From: Amorphophallus konjac
Taxonomy: Eukaryota > Streptophyta > Magnoliopsida > Alismatales > Araceae
DNA length: 64,000 nucleotides
Direction: 5' to 3'
NCBI GenBank assembly: GCA_022559845.1
Contig: CM040118.1
Coordinates: 443,856,053 to 443,920,052, forward strand
Each line of letters opens with the position of its first letter. Position 1 is the stretch's first letter. A model generated the notes under the pieces. It was given only the letters and a program-made list of their open reading frames with translations, did no database searches and had not been told where the DNA came from. Positions 11,389-24,424 of this stretch are shown in pieces. The position numbers and the translations under genes are program-made.

Positions 11389-13839
11389 CAGACCTACGTC
11401 CACCCCTCACTCAATTGGAGTGAGGCTTCCCTTGCAATAAGGAAGAATGCAGACACAATCTACAACAAACGCTGTCAAACAGCTTGACCCAGAGGAACAC
11501 TCTCCTTCCTTCTTCTGATAGACTCAGAAGGAAACGTGAGCAACACCCAGTTACCCACAACCGGAGGACCAATCCTCTCTTCCTCTGAAGCACATAGGGG
11601 ACCCCGTAGAATAGATCTCCCTTCCTCTGATAGACTCAGAGGGAATCGGGAGGGACACCTCCACACTCTGGTTTCCCAGAACAAACCACACACAGGGTAA
11701 GTTGTGTGCAAACACCTTGAGTGCACAGAGCACTACAAGGCAAAGACACTAGTTAAAACAAAAAAGGAAAATAACAAAGACAAAAGATAAAATGCTGAAT
11801 AGAACAGCATAATGGATTAAAATAGAAACACAAAGAACTATAGCTTCCACTGGAAGCACTTTGAATATAATTCTGGTACTATGCTTCTCTTGCTCTCTCT
11901 CTCTCTAAACGGGCAACTCTCTCTTCTTCTTCTTCTTTCGTGGATGACTCTCCTTTTCTTCTTCGCAGCACTCTCTCTTTTTCTTCTTCTTCTTCTCACT
12001 CTTCATCTTCTTTCTTTTTCTGCTCGCCGCTGCTCTCCTTGCCGCACACTCTTCTCTCACGGAGATGATATATTTTCATTTTCTGAAAAAATCTTTCCAA
12101 TAAGAAAAACTTCTGTTGGTCCACGTGTCAGAAAAGAATATTCTCTCTCTGGAATCCTCTAGAGACGAGCCAACCCTCCTGGGATCATGTGCCAATCATT
12201 GGCAGGTCAAATTCATGTGACTGCCTTTAGCTTTCACGCTGCTACCCATTTGTCACTGTTGCCCATTCATTAGTCACCCTTAATAGCTTATTTGTTAGCC
12301 ATATAGAGCTATTTGTCAGCCTTAGACAAAGAGCTATCGATGCTGCTGTTTTCTCCATAGCCTAAGGCCCTGCCGTAGGCGATATTTGTGGCCCTTAAGA
12401 GTTTATTGTTTACCTTCACTTTCCTTCATCTACCGGTGATACTTCACAGCTCCAGCTCTATTGCAGTTCCTTCTACTCCACATCTCTTTCAGCTGTTTCG
12501 TAGATTTCTCAGTTTCTTCTTCTTCTTCTGTCTTCCTCATAGCCTCTGCTGGCCCGTTTTGTTTCCCGGTCTACAGCTTCTCCTTCTTCTTTGTAGGTGC
12601 CGGAATAAGCTCATACATTTGTATATAGTTGTGCAAGCCAGAGCTCCGAAGACATACGATCAACAACATCAGATCTTGAATTCCTTCTTAACCCATTGGA
12701 GTGCAGCTTCAGCTACTAAGTACACAGTCGCTGATGCTTGACCCATTCACTATCGGAGGCCATCAGAACTGGAGATCAATCCAGTTTCATGATCTAGAAC
12801 AAGGACAATCAGAGTCGTTTAATGCTCAATGGACCTCCAGATTCAACCTAGTAGGGTTAGAAAACCCATAGACAATCAAATTCTTCGACCAGCTTGATCA
12901 TTCTTCAACTGTCACGACCATGAGCCATTTTTAACCATAAACTAGCCATTTGTTACTGCTAACCAGCTATTTGTCATCGTTAACTGGCTATTTTTCACCC
13001 TTAATCTGTAGCTAAAAGCTCTTCTTTCATACTGTGAATTTTCTTCTATTTGGAGTCGACTCGAGAGTTCTCTTGAGTCGACTCTCCTTCTTGCTTTTCA
13101 GAGGGTTCACCCTGACAACCTATTATATAGCCTTAACAACCTATTTGTCACCCATAAGGCTGCCTTTTACATCCTTGTTCTCCATTGGTGATAGGCAGTG
13201 GCCCTTTGTCACGCTGAAGCTCTTTATCACTATGCTGACTTTGACTGACCTTGACTGACTAAATAAATTAGACCTTGACTAGCTGACCAGCTAAGATTTA
13301 ACTAACTTGAGAGTTGACCTTGACTTCTTGATATTGACTGGCTGGACTTGACTGGAGTCGACTCGCTACAGTGCCTGCATCGACTCTCCTTCACAAAGTT
13401 TTCTTCATAGCAAGCCTCCAAGCTATTTGTCACCACTAAGGAGTTATTTGTCACCCTTAAGAGGCTGTTTGTCACCCGTAAGGGATATTTGTCACCCTTA
13501 TTCTTCAGCGGGTACAAAGCTACTTTGAGGTAATTTTTCATCCTTGATTCTTCAGCGGTTGGAGGCTTCTTCTTCTAGACTTCTTCTAGGGCTTTTGAGC
13601 TGCTAGTTGCTATTATGCTGCTGCTGTGCTGTTACATAACAGTTGGTTGCTGCTTGCTGGTTAACTCGAGTTGGGTGCTTATGAAGTCGGCCTGAGCTAT
13701 CTTGTTCCTTTAACGTAGCAATTCTTCAAGCACACATAGCATTGACATTCAAGCACGTACACATCAAATTCATGATATCAAAACTATGACATCATATGAT
13801 TCATAGTGTTTGACATCATCAAAACCACAGGGCACAACA
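11389..13839 (-). repeat. C 3' LTR, left part removed by insertion of H
   Basis: It is collinear with 58764-61237 with moderate divergence. The first 379 bases of the LTR (matching 58385-58763) must lie beyond H, outside the window. It ends GGCACAACA, the inverted partner of the TGTTGTG start. It contains many dispersed copies of TTTGTCAC-like motifs, four of them in a 20-21 bp ladder at 13426-13495. Frames such as 12388-12741 recur in both LTRs and are not treated as genes. Confidence 0.9.
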
Positions 13840-14470
13840 TTCTCTCCCTTTTTGATGATGGCAACACGGTGAGTCACTATGATCAAAACATCATGAATTC
13901 ATTAGATTAATAACATTATGATCAGATCAACATCACATGATCATGGCAACACTATGAGCACTATGAAATCAAACTCTCTCCCAGATACCAAATATTAACA
14001 TGGAGACTCATCAACAACTTTCTCCCCCAAGCTCTCAACTCTCTCTCAACATCCCTTTGATCAAACCAAGCTCTCAACTCTCTCTCAACACCCCTTTGAT
14101 CAAACCAAGCTCTCAACTCTCTCCCCTTTGGATAACTCTCTCCCCCTTGGAGAGTGTGACTTAATGACTCATCAAACTCTCTCCCCCTTTGACATCATCA
14201 AAAGACAAAGGAGTTTGAAATCAGAAGAATAATGAGTAATTCAATGCACCGAAACCAAAGGAAGAATTTTGTAGAATTGAATGGGGTCAGGTACCAGTTG
14301 AGATTTGCAATAGCACCAGATAGAGAATGAAGTGATGAGTTTGCAGAAGTTGCAAGATCAGTGACAATAGGCAAGTATGGGTGAATATTAAGTGTATTGG
14401 ATAACCAGTCAGAACACAAAGTATGAAATGATCAAGACAACAATATTGAAAGATCAAGAAGTTTAGAAAA
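13840..14470 (-). other. C 3' internal region with repeated polypurine-like tracts
   Basis: Directly inside the LTR, the - strand reads AAAAAGGGAGAGAA, a typical polypurine tract (13840-13853). Further similar tracts follow near 14020, 14120, 14146 and 14180. The rest is non-coding. Bases 14466-14470 (GAAAA) are the left target duplication of element B. Confidence 0.75.
14027..14127. repeat. 39-bp tandem repeat, about 2.6 copies
   Basis: Units start at 14027, 14066 and 14105 with CCAAGCTCTCAACTCTCTC. Each of the first two contains CCCTTTGATCAAA. On the element's sense strand each unit carries an AAAGGG purine stretch, so the array multiplies polypurine-like sequence near the 3' LTR. Confidence 0.85.
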
Positions 14471-16095
14471 TGATGGTGGAAAAATGCACGTCATTAATAC
14501 ACCCCGCTACCAAATTTAAATATTCGGCTCACAAATTAAATAGATAAAATAGTTAAGTGATGAGACCGAGTCGAATCCACGGAGAAGTTTAGATTTGAGA
14601 GTTGAAGCCTTTGAGTTTCTAAGATTGAAAACCGTGAAAGTTGGGTTGAAAACTTGATTTTGAAATTGAGAAATTAAAATTGATTTAAATAAATTAAAAG
14701 AACGATAATAACTCAGGCTTGAAAGTTAATGAGACAAGTGAAAGTAAAATGACAGAATTACAAAACCACTAAACTTTGAACCCGAGAAAATAAACGTAAA
14801 TGGATGAACAAAAGAAATGAACAAGAAAAATAGCGATATAAATTTCACTTAATTTGAAAAGATGAGATTAAATAGAGAGCACAAGAAATTCAAAGAACAA
14901 TAACAATGAAATAAATTTGAACCTGAAAGGGCCTCCTGCCCCTCTCTCCTTATTTTTTCAAAAACACCAAAATAGAACTTAACAAAAACTCTCTCAAGCA
15001 CTAACAACAATAAAAGAACATGAAATGCATTCTGAAGTTATCTCCCCAAAATAATAAGACCCCCTTTTATAGGCCTTAAACATAGCCCTGGTTCTCTTTT
15101 CTCTGCTCCATCGTCTGTTCTCTATGTGAATCCGCGTGCATTTGACCGCCCAACGTCGGCCGTATGTGTGAAGGTTGCCTGCTTTGTTTGGTTGGGTTAG
15201 CTGCTCCGCGTGTGAACCCGTTCACCACGATGTGAAGCCTTCGGCGTTGAATGGTGCGTAAAGAAGCCCAGCCGACGTTGCCACATGCCTCAAGCGCATG
15301 AAATGGTTTTGACCACGTTGAATGCCTTTACATGGCCCCACTTCGCGTGAGGAACCTGGTGCCTTCAGTCTCGTGGAAACCTCCCGTTGGTCTCAGCCGC
15401 TGCATGCACGCGTGAGCCATCTGCCTGGCCACCTTGCATTTGCTTTTGCCTTTTGCTGCATGAAAAAGCCAAATGAAGGGCCCATCCACGTGCATGCTTT
15501 ATGCATGCTTTTGTACGTACCGTGATCATCTATAAAGGCATACATATATATTAGATATGTACAGAGAAATATTAGAGATGAGATATTAGATATAATGAAT
15601 GTTTATATTGTGATAGTAGATATTAGATATAAGAGTAGCGATAGGAGTATATATTGTGAATATATATAATATATATATTTTGTGAATATATATATAATAT
15701 ATATATATGAGTATAGATAGATTATATATATAGATATATTGTGAATGTATATATGATGAATATCTAATGAATGTATTATATGTATATATATTATATAAGT
15801 GAATATATATGAATCTATATCATAATATTTAATGTTTTGATTTTAATTTTTTAATTTTTTATTTATTTTTCTTTTTATGCTTCATGATCTTTGGCCTATT
15901 CTTGCGCGGACTTGTGGAGTTCTTACCGAGTGCCTGCAAAATAACATATTTATTGCTCAAATTATTATAATTTTATCAAACGAAGTATTTTGATCGAAAA
16001 TTGATATTAAGTGTGATAAGTGCATAATTATTAACATTAAAGCTCATAAAAAGTGTGAATATCATAAATTAACTCAGACAAATGGACACTTATCA
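14471..16095 (-). repeat. B 3' LTR
   Basis: It begins TGATGGTGGAAAA and ends ACACTTATCA, collinear with 19726-21359. CTATAAAA on the - strand at 15066-15073 is the likely TATA box of the LTR promoter. The stretch 15540-15830 is an imperfect TA-rich microsatellite found in both LTRs. Confidence 0.95.
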
Positions 16096-17359
16096 CACCC
16101 CCCAACTTACTCGTTGCAAGTCCCTTAGCAATGCAAATAATTTTAAAATTAAGGCCCAACAAGAGTTTAAAATATCAATGCCTCATTTCCAGATCATCTT
16201 TGATAAAGTTGATTTAGGAGTAGGATTTTAGAATCATTAACACATACTAGCCTTATGTAGGAAATTAGGGCACATGATCAAGAATTCTAATCAAAATTCA
16301 GTAGCACTTATGCATGTGAAATGTTAAGTCCACAGTGAAGATAATTACATCCCCCATTTACTATTCCGAACAAGTGCCTTTCAACCCTGCACTTCTTAAT
16401 CAGAGCATTAAGAATACTAGCTTTTGTCTCTGCCTTATTGTTTCGTCCCTTAGGGATATTTTTATTTTTCTACACTCATGATGCTGCACTACCCTTCACT
16501 GTTTAACGCGAACCTCGACTCTTGCCTTAGGAGAAGTAGGCCCGGTTACTCAGATTCGAGCCATTTTTCATGGTGTCTTTTGCTCAAATTTTTTTCTTTT
16601 TTCAATTATGCTTTTGCACTAATTTTGATAGATAACTTGGCAGAAAGCTTATAAAAGATCTTTTCTTCAAGAAGTGCTGAATATCAGATAATATACCCAA
16701 AATAGTAGAAGGCTTGTCCTACTTGTCTCATTAGCGTGCAACGTGATTTTTTTTTCTAATAGTGTACATGAACTTTAAAAAGATTCTTAGATCAGTTTTC
16801 CATGGCTAGATTAAATCAATTTTTCATCATCCTTATCCCAGTCTTTTCTATTCCAGAATTACTTTCAATGGAAGCATGAATCATGAAACTTAAATGGGAT
16901 TTATTTATTTTTTTGGTTTTCTAATGTTTGAAAAAAATGAGGTTGTATATGAAGACAACATGTGCAACATGAGTTCCGTCCACCCAACTTAAATGACATT
17001 GTCCTCAATGGCATGAACAATATGGAATAACGAACAATGTAAACATAAAATTTGTGAAGGAACGGGACAATCTGACGGAAGTGAACGGCAACGTGATCGA
17101 CTTTTGATGACGTGGCAGAGGTGTAAGCAATCTGATCTCTCCCCCCCAACTTATCCTTTATTCACACCTATAAAATAAAGATAAAAACAGAAGAAAAACT
17201 TGGGTTGCCTCCCAAGAAGCCATTTATTATCACACAGAAATCACGAAAATTTTGGGTTGCCTCTCAAAAAGCGCTACATTTAGCGTCTTTAGCCAGACAT
17301 AATGTAGCTCATTAACCAACGTCTGGTATTCAGAATGAGCCACCAAGTGATCTTATCCT
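16096..17359 (-). other. B 3' internal non-coding block with polypurine tract
   Basis: On the - strand it ends GAGTAAGTTGGGGGGTG directly before the LTR (16096-16112), the polypurine tract. 16096-16560 is clearly similar to 29828-30340 in T, including the block around GCTGCACTACCCTTCACTG. The interval around 16960-17230 corresponds to the two edges of the antisense gene in T, but here they are only about 0.25 kb apart. Confidence 0.85.
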
Positions 17360-19027
17360 CTAATAAATTCCAGCCTTTGTACCATTGGAGGAAAAGATTA
17401 TGCCTCGACATATGTGTCGAGAATCATGCCAAGGTGGGTCTAAGAATTTGGATGGACCCCCTTGATCAGAGAATGACAGAGGAATTATCATATCTTCAAT
17501 CACAAAATATTTATTTGTATTCTTAAGGTCTTTATAAGTATTAAACACATCAATATGGACCTTAATTTCCCTTAGCTTTTCTTCTTCATCCTCACTCTTA
17601 AAATTTTCAAGCATAATGTCGAGGTGAGGAAGAGTAGGAGTAGGAGGAGTTCCGAAGGATTCCACGAAAGGGCTAATGCTTAGGAGGCAAGGGGTAGTGA
17701 AAGAGACGTGCTCCTCAACACACGGATGATCATGAAGTTCAAGTGGAATCGACCGATCGGCTAGTCGCAGGATGTAGGGGATTTGTATAGAAGTGCCGAG
17801 GTCAGGAACAGGTAAAAGATCAAGATCCTTCCCAAAATCAAGAGATACCCAATTAGAGTAAATTTCAAGTGGAGCACCTGGTTCCTCAAGTACCAAAGAA
17901 GAATGGCTTATGGCCACACTCGATTCTCTCTCCACACTCACATTTTCTTTCTCATTCACTTGGAAGGAGGATTCATCAAATTCAGGAAGGAAAAGTAATG
18001 GAATTTGATCATTGACTGGCAAATCCTCTTCCTCGTCTTCTCCCCCCAACTCTAGATCATCAAAGTCATCATAATCCTCTTCACAAATGGAATGGATTTT
18101 AGGCATCTCAGGCTGCTCTTCCTTTAAGTCATCATCATAAAACTCTCCCATTATCCTCTCAAGATCAAAAGGGACATGAGTGTTAGACTGGGGAATAATG
18201 GATTGATCATATGGACTTTTATTATCATCAAATGTAGGAAGTTGGTCCTCAAGACTTGTACTGGAGTTGCTAGGCATTGGATCCACTTCTGTTTCTATGA
18301 TATTTTTAGTAACCCTGCTCCATTGGGCCTCAAAGTTTTGTAGTTGTTCCTGGAAGGCTTGTTGTTGAGTTTGGAAGAGCCGTGTCAATTGATCAAACAA
18401 ATAGGGTTGATCGTAAGAATCATTTGGGTATGGAGCCCAATTTAAAAAATCTTGTTCTTGAGGACTTTGGCATGGATCCTGATAAGAATCCCAAGAAGAA
18501 TCATATTGATCTCTCCAACCAGAATTAAAGTTGTATGGACATATGTCAGAATAAGGTGTGGAGAGCTCTGGAGACATTTGGGTTTGTCTTGCTTGGTCCA
18601 TCCAAGAGATTGTTGGTTGATCGTCCCAACTAGAGTTATAAGTATTTGGAGATGATTCGTAATTAGGCTAAGAAAATCGTTGATCGTATTGGGCTTGCTC
18701 CGGGGTGAAAGGTAGATCATGGCCCTCTTGAAAGAACTGAGTGGTTGGAACCTGGTCTTGGGTAAACGATGGAAAGTGGGCCATCATAGGTGAGGGGATC
18801 TCATTTTGGGCCGACCACGAGTATTGACTGTCATAAGAGGTCGGGTTGTTTTGGGTGAGAAATGAGAATTGGTTTGGGCAACCACCTATATAATGGGCCG
18901 GGCCAGCTCACATGTGATCATTATCATGGTGACTAGGTGATATGAAGTGGTCTTGATCCATGGCTAGAAATTGATCAAATTTATGGGCCAATTGGTCCAA
19001 CTTGTCTAATTTATGTGCCCAATCCAT
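17360..19027 (-). pseudogene. B ORF: Athila-type gag C-terminal half, degenerate
   Basis: One phase runs from ATG 19027 to 17360 with two stops, near 18910 (TGA) and 18670 (TAG), leaving an intact 413-codon 3' part. Two W-rich repeats (NTYNSSWDDQPTISW and YNFNSGWRDQYDSSW) resemble the Athila gag linker. A glutamine-rich coiled coil (LFQTQQQAFQEQLQNFEAQW) follows, then a very acidic tail. The capsid core and zinc knuckle present in T gag are missing. It may have been a structural protein packaged with help from an autonomous relative. Assignment rests on motif resemblance and on position matching T gag. Confidence 0.6.
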
Positions 19028-19703
19028 AGATGAAAATTATGCTCTCACCATTTTTTGTATATTTTATATTTTCTTTGTCTTTTTTTTTGAATTTTTTATA
19101 CAAACAAATTATTAAACAAAGTTTAATTTAGATTCACCATCAAACTTATCCACCGGCCAGGTAACAGGTGGGGAAGTGGGAGACTCCCCTTGCTTTCACA
19201 AGGTCCTAATTAAGTAACCACTTTTCCACTTATAGCGTTTGCCGTTGACCTCTAGCCTTAGACATCAGTTTCAAAGATGATAGTAAGCCCAAGTTATGCC
19301 TTTTTTATGTTTTTATTTTTCTATTTTTTTTAGTTAGTGAACTGAGCTAGTCCACCATAAATTTTTTCCCTTTTATTTTTTTTATTTGTTTAAGACCATT
19401 CAATAGCATGAAAACGATTTACATATTGAAAGTAAAAATAAAGAAATGAAATCTATGGAAAGAGGGTAAGAGTACTAACCTTAATAGCATTCTCTCGTTC
19501 TTTATTTGGCAAATAAAAAATAACGAGATTAGAAGATGAAGAAGACGTACCTCGAGGAGACACAACATTTGTTTTTTTTACATTTTCAAAATTTACTATT
19601 TTTTTTTACTTTTGCGGATCCTTTTATTTTTCTGTAAAAATAAGAGTGAGCACTAATATATATACACAAGAAAGCACAAAGTTATCAACTTCAAATTCAA
19701 ACG
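19028..19703 (-). other. B leader, with block conserved in T
   Basis: This is the non-coding leader between primer-binding site and gag. The stretch from about 19149 to 19290, starting TCCACCGGCCAGGTAA, is similar to 36554-36690 and 46316-46450 in T although the surrounding leader has diverged. It is a candidate RNA-structure or packaging element. Confidence 0.7.
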
Positions 19704-19721
19704 TCCCCGGCAACGGCGCCA
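19704..19721 (-). promoter_or_regulatory. B primer-binding site, tRNA-Asp type
   Basis: On the - strand it reads TGGCGCCGTTGCCGGGGA, the site typical of Athila-type elements, four bases from the 5' LTR. Confidence 0.93.
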
Positions 19722-19725
19722 AAAT

Positions 19726-21359
19726 TGATGGCGGAAAAACGCACGTCGTTAATACGCCTCGCTACCAAATTTAAATATCAAGTCCACAAATTAAATAGAT
19801 AAAATAGTTAAGTGATGAGACCGAGTCGAATCCACAGAGAAGTTTAGATTTGAGAGTTGAAGCCTTTGAGTTTCTAAGATTGAAAATCGTGAAAGTTGGG
19901 TTGAAAACTTGATTTTGAAATTGAGAAATTAAAATTGATTTAAATAAATTAAAAGAACGATAAAAACTTAGGCTTGAAAATTAATGAGACAAGTGAAAGT
20001 AAAATGACAGAATTACAAAATCACTAAACTTTGAACCAAAGAAAATAAACGTAAATAGATGAACAAAAGAAATGAACAAGAAAAATAATAATATCAATTT
20101 CACTTAATTTGAAAAGATAAGATTAAATAGAGAGCACAAAAAATTCAAAGAACAATAACAATAAAATAAATTGTAACATGAAGGGGCCTCCCGTCCCTCT
20201 CTCATTATTTCTTCAAAAACATCAAAATAGAACTTAACAAAAACTCTCTCGAGCACTAACAATAATAAAAAAACATGAAATGTATTCTGAAGCTATCTCC
20301 CTAAAATAATCACCTCTGACCCCCTTTTATAGGCCTTAAACATAGCCCTGGTTCTCTTTTCTCTGCTCCACCGTCTGCTGCTATCTGTGTGAAGCCGCGT
20401 GCATTTGACCGCGCAACGTCGGCCGTATGTGTGAAGGCTGCCTGCTTTGTTTGGTTGGGTTGGATGCTCCGCGTGTGAACCCGTTCACCGCGGTGTGAAG
20501 CCTTCGGCGTTGAATGGTGCGTAAAGAAGCCCAGCCGACGTCGCCACATGCCTCAAGCGCATGAAATGATTTTGACCACGTTGAATGCCTTTGCTGGCCC
20601 CACTTCGCGTGAGGAACCTGGTGCCTTCAGCCGCGTGGAAACCTCTCCTTGGTCTTCAGCCGCTGCATGCACGCGTGAGCCATCTGCCAGGCCACCTTGC
20701 ATTTGCTTTTGCCTTTTGCTGCATGAAAAAGCCAAATGAAGGGCCCATCCACGTGCATGCTTTATGCATGCTTTTGTACATACCGTGATCATCTATAAAG
20801 GCATACATATATATTAGATATGTACAAAGAAATATTAGAGATGAGATATTAGATATAATGAATGTTTATATTGTGATAGTAGATATTAGATATAAGAGTA
20901 GCGATAGGAGTATATATTGTGAATATATATAATATATATATTTTGTGAATATATATATAATATATATATATGAGTATAGATAGATTATATATATAGATAT
21001 ATTGTGAATGTATATATGATGAATATCTAATGAATGTATTATATGTATATATATTATATAAGTGAATATATATGAATCTATATCATAATATTTAATGTTT
21101 TGATTTTAATTTTTTATTTTTTTTATTTCTTTTTCTTTTTATGCTTCATGATCTTTGGCCTATTCTTGCGCGGACTTGTGGAGTTCTTACCGAGTGCCTG
21201 TAAAATAACATATTTATTGCTCAAATTATTATAATTTTATCAAACGAAGTATTTTGATCGAAAATTGATATTAAGTGTGATAAGTGCATAATTATTAACA
21301 TTAAAACTCATAAAAAGTGTGAATATCATAAATTAACTCAGACAAATGCACACTTATCA
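19726..21359 (-). repeat. B 5' LTR
   Basis: It is collinear with 14471-16095 and ends CACTTATCA, followed by the target duplication. The likely TATA box is CTATAAAA on the - strand at 20325-20332. It shows more differences from its partner than the LTRs of R show from each other, suggesting an older insertion. Confidence 0.95.
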
Positions 21360-21364
21360 GAAAA

Positions 21365-23638
21365 CTAGAAGGCTTTTGTAATTGCAGAAATAGAAGAATT
21401 TATTCAAGGAGTTCAAGAACAAATATTAGATTAGAAGAATCACACTCTGAAGCAGCATTCATTAACCAAGCTTTTAATTTTTAGATTCTTCTATTATAAT
21501 ATTTACTATGACATAGCCTTTATTTTCTGCCTAGTTTAAGAGAAATGAATTTAGAGTTCATCAATTAAACTCTTGAAGTATTTTGCATTCAGGCTTTATA
21601 TAAATAAACCAAAGTTACATGTTCAGATCCTATTTAATCTTCCTTTGCCCTACTCATTTAAACTTAATGACTCCCTTAGAAGTAACAAAAGACTAGTATT
21701 GAAATTAATTATTTTAGCATTTTTGAATTTTGTCTTTAGGGTTACAACACTTTTACTGACCTTTGGTCTTATTTTCAGATTTTTCTTTTTGCTCATAATT
21801 TTTAAGAGCATTCAAGTGTAGCCCACACCTTTTTACATAAGAGTGCACGTTTTTTAGATGCCAGCGCCCCTAGTTACTCAGTGAGGCTAACTATCCTGCT
21901 TCATTTTGAACAGAGATAGCAACAACACTTCATGAGTCACCTTCATTTCTTTGATGAAGGACTTAGTTTCTCAGTGACTCTTAGCCATTGCTTTGCCTTG
22001 AGCATTATTTATGACCTTTTATTATGTGCTGCCCTTTAGAGTTTTTCATATTGTTTCATGTTTAAAGACAATACTCAATCTGAGTTTCTCAACCAAAGTT
22101 GCCTTAAATTTAAAATTTTCTGGTTCTAGGAGTTTTCACAGGGCACAACATGTGAGTGTTGGTTGAGATCTATTAAGCTCTGAATACAACCTTTTTCAGT
22201 GAATTCAATTTTATAACCTCTTGAATTCATTAGGCTTAAACCAACAGTTTAGTTCATGGGTTGTCATAGATTCTTATGCAAGAAGATTCTTCAATAAGTT
22301 TGCTCAGATTAATGAATTATTGGACATATTGAAATTATTCTAATCACAGTGAAGTTTAATGAATTTCAACAAGATTATGCAGTAAAGGCAATTTTTTTTC
22401 AAAGAAGGATATTCAAGCAAACCAGTTTCAAAGTGTTGCAGCAATGACATAGATGATAGTTATTGATAAAGTCTGATACCAATAGGAAGGAGACTTCTCC
22501 TGAGAGGGTGTAAACTGAAGAACTTAGAGAAGCTCCCCCTCAAAGAATACTGGAGTTTAGAAAGTAGAGATTTCAGAGATGAAGCTCAAGAGGAAAAATG
22601 ATCAAGGGTTTTTCAAAGAACATCAAGAGTAGACCATATGGACAAGGCTGTACTGAAGCGGATGGAGTTGACTTGTGAAGGTCTGCAAGTCGGCTTGAAA
22701 TCAAGAAAGAAAGCACAATATACAGAATGCAGCAGAGAAGTCAACTTGTGCAGTCTGCAAGTCAGCTTGAGTGTATTCAGAGAATTCCAAGTCAGATTCA
22801 GCTCAAGTGTATGCATGAGTGAAATGCAACAAGATTTGCATGAGACACTTGCTCCCCCTATCTATATGCATTGAGGAATTTATGAAGGCAATGCAAGTGA
22901 CATATGTAGATTTGAAATGCAATGCAGTTTCATACGACATCAACTTAACAAATTTCAACATGTGATTCAGGGAATGATATGCATATACAGAAACAAACAT
23001 GAGTTGAAGATACATGCAGCAAATTTAAATTCAATTGTTCAGCAAGAAAGAATTGATTTCATATTTATGCATTATCATGAAAATGAGCATATGCAGACAT
23101 GGAGGCATGTTTAGATCGGTTTATTTAAATTTCCTTTGATCATATTCAAATCATATTTTCAAGATTCACTTCATAATCAACCCTTGGTACCTGGCGGAGC
23201 ACTTAGGTCTAAAGACCACCTCACGCATAATGTGGGTTTCCAGACAGACATGATTTGTCCTTCTCCCTACACCATTTTATATACCACGGTTTTCATTGAG
23301 CTAGCATCAAAATCATAGCAAAAATAGTTAAACAAATAGTCATGAATTCTTATTGACTAACAAGCATGATATGTAGCTTAAGCAATAAAGAGAATTATCA
23401 AGAACCAGTCAACAGAAGCAATGAATATAAAGATTGGGGTTTTACAAAACCAGGGTGTCTTGCTTGTTAAACCCCCCTTTTTTTATTAGCTTGCTCCAAG
23501 ACAACCCTGCAAGATAAAGTTCTTATTTCCTGTTCAAAGGTACCTAAGATCTCTTGGGTCCTGAAAAGTCAGCTGCACCTTTGGAAGGTGTTTTCCACAT
23601 TCTTGCAGCCATAAAATCATCAGTTTTCATAATGAAGC
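21365..23638 (-). other. C internal region downstream of gag, no pol seen
   Basis: This continues C on the other side of R: just inside 23633 the - strand carries on the gag frame after the last zinc knuckle for about 30 codons (GPKRS motif) before stops appear. The rest has no coherent frame. Purine tracts of the AGGGGGAGC type occur near 22530 and 22850 on the - strand, as commonly seen downstream of pol in SIRE-like elements. Reverse transcriptase, integrase and protease motifs were not found. Confidence 0.6.
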
Positions 23639-24424
23639 TGAAGAGGCGAGATCTCGCGCTGAGTCCTGAGCGGGCTATGGATCACCAGAAGATGAATCTG
23701 CAAGAGAGGGAAACGTATCAGAGGGTCCAGGGGATCTCTCTGGGGGAAAACCCTCCGATGGCTAAGTCAGTAGAGCTATGGTGGAAGCGATAATGGGGGG
23801 AGGAGAGAGCTGATGCGCGAGAATCCTCTCCACCAGAGGGTGAAGCGAATCGTGCTCAGGAGCTTAGGGTGTGTGAATGCCTTGTTTCTCTTACCTTCTT
23901 CCGGAGGGTATCCCTTGCTTAAATAGTGCGCCGCCTTCAAGAGTCCTGCAAGCTGAGGGGTTCCCGGCGGGAGTTACGTCTTTAACGGGGGCTTTCATGG
24001 CCTGATCGTGGGAACGTTATCCTCTTGGAGTCCGGCGGCTCCCCTGACTCTCCCGCTGGCGGGGGACTCTGAACGGCTGCACATGCGGATAATCAACCGG
24101 CCTTACCGAGCCTCGGGGATGCTAGCTCTTGTCCGAGCGATAGGCATGGCCCGGCGAAGGTGGGGTCGGATAGGTCGGCTAGAGCCTATCTCTCTCGGAC
24201 GGGGAGAGGGCTTTAGGCCGGACCTTCCTTGGGACCTGACCGTTGTCTCGGGCCCTCCGAGCCTAGAAGGCCGCCGGGGAGAGTTAGTTCCTCGAGTCTT
24301 GTTTATTGGGCTTTTCTTCCCTAAGTGGGCCCTGTGGGCTATCACTAGGGCGGGCTCGCCTGGTTGGACCTTGTGGGTCTTGTTGGGCTGCCTTTGTGGT
24401 GGGCTGCGGAAATCCCCCTCTCCA
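23639..24424 (-). repeat. R 3' LTR (786 bp)
   Basis: It begins TGAAGAGGCGAGATC and ends CCCCTCTCCA. CTATTTAAG on the - strand at 23918-23926 is a possible TATA box. The GC-rich overlapping frames inside recur in the other LTR and are not genes. Confidence 0.96.

Larger units (their letters stand above)
14471..21359 (-). mobile_element. Element B: Athila-like non-autonomous LTR retrotransposon
   Basis: Two LTRs (1,625 and 1,634 bp) are flanked by the duplication GAAAA at 14466-14470 and 21360-21364. A tRNA-Asp type primer-binding site lies beside the right LTR, so the element reads on the - strand. The 3.6-kb internal region has one long degenerate frame resembling the C-terminal half of Athila-type gag and no pol. 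Leader, primer-binding site and 3' block are homologous to those of the T units, but B lacks their antisense gene. Confidence 0.95.

Noticed and set aside
12388..12741. + strand frame of 117 codons
   Set aside because: It lies in the Copia 3' LTR; the equivalent in the 5' LTR is broken and differently framed, and it has no recognisable domain.
13426..13510. CRISPR-like ladder of short repeats
   Set aside because: The repeats are about 9 bases with 12-base degenerate spacers inside a plant LTR, not a CRISPR array.
16901..17149. 82-codon - strand frame in element B
   Set aside because: It lies in the non-coding 3' region, with no match to T at protein level.
22638..22874. 78-codon + strand frame in C's internal region
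   Set aside because: No domain, antisense to the element, and no splice or promoter context.
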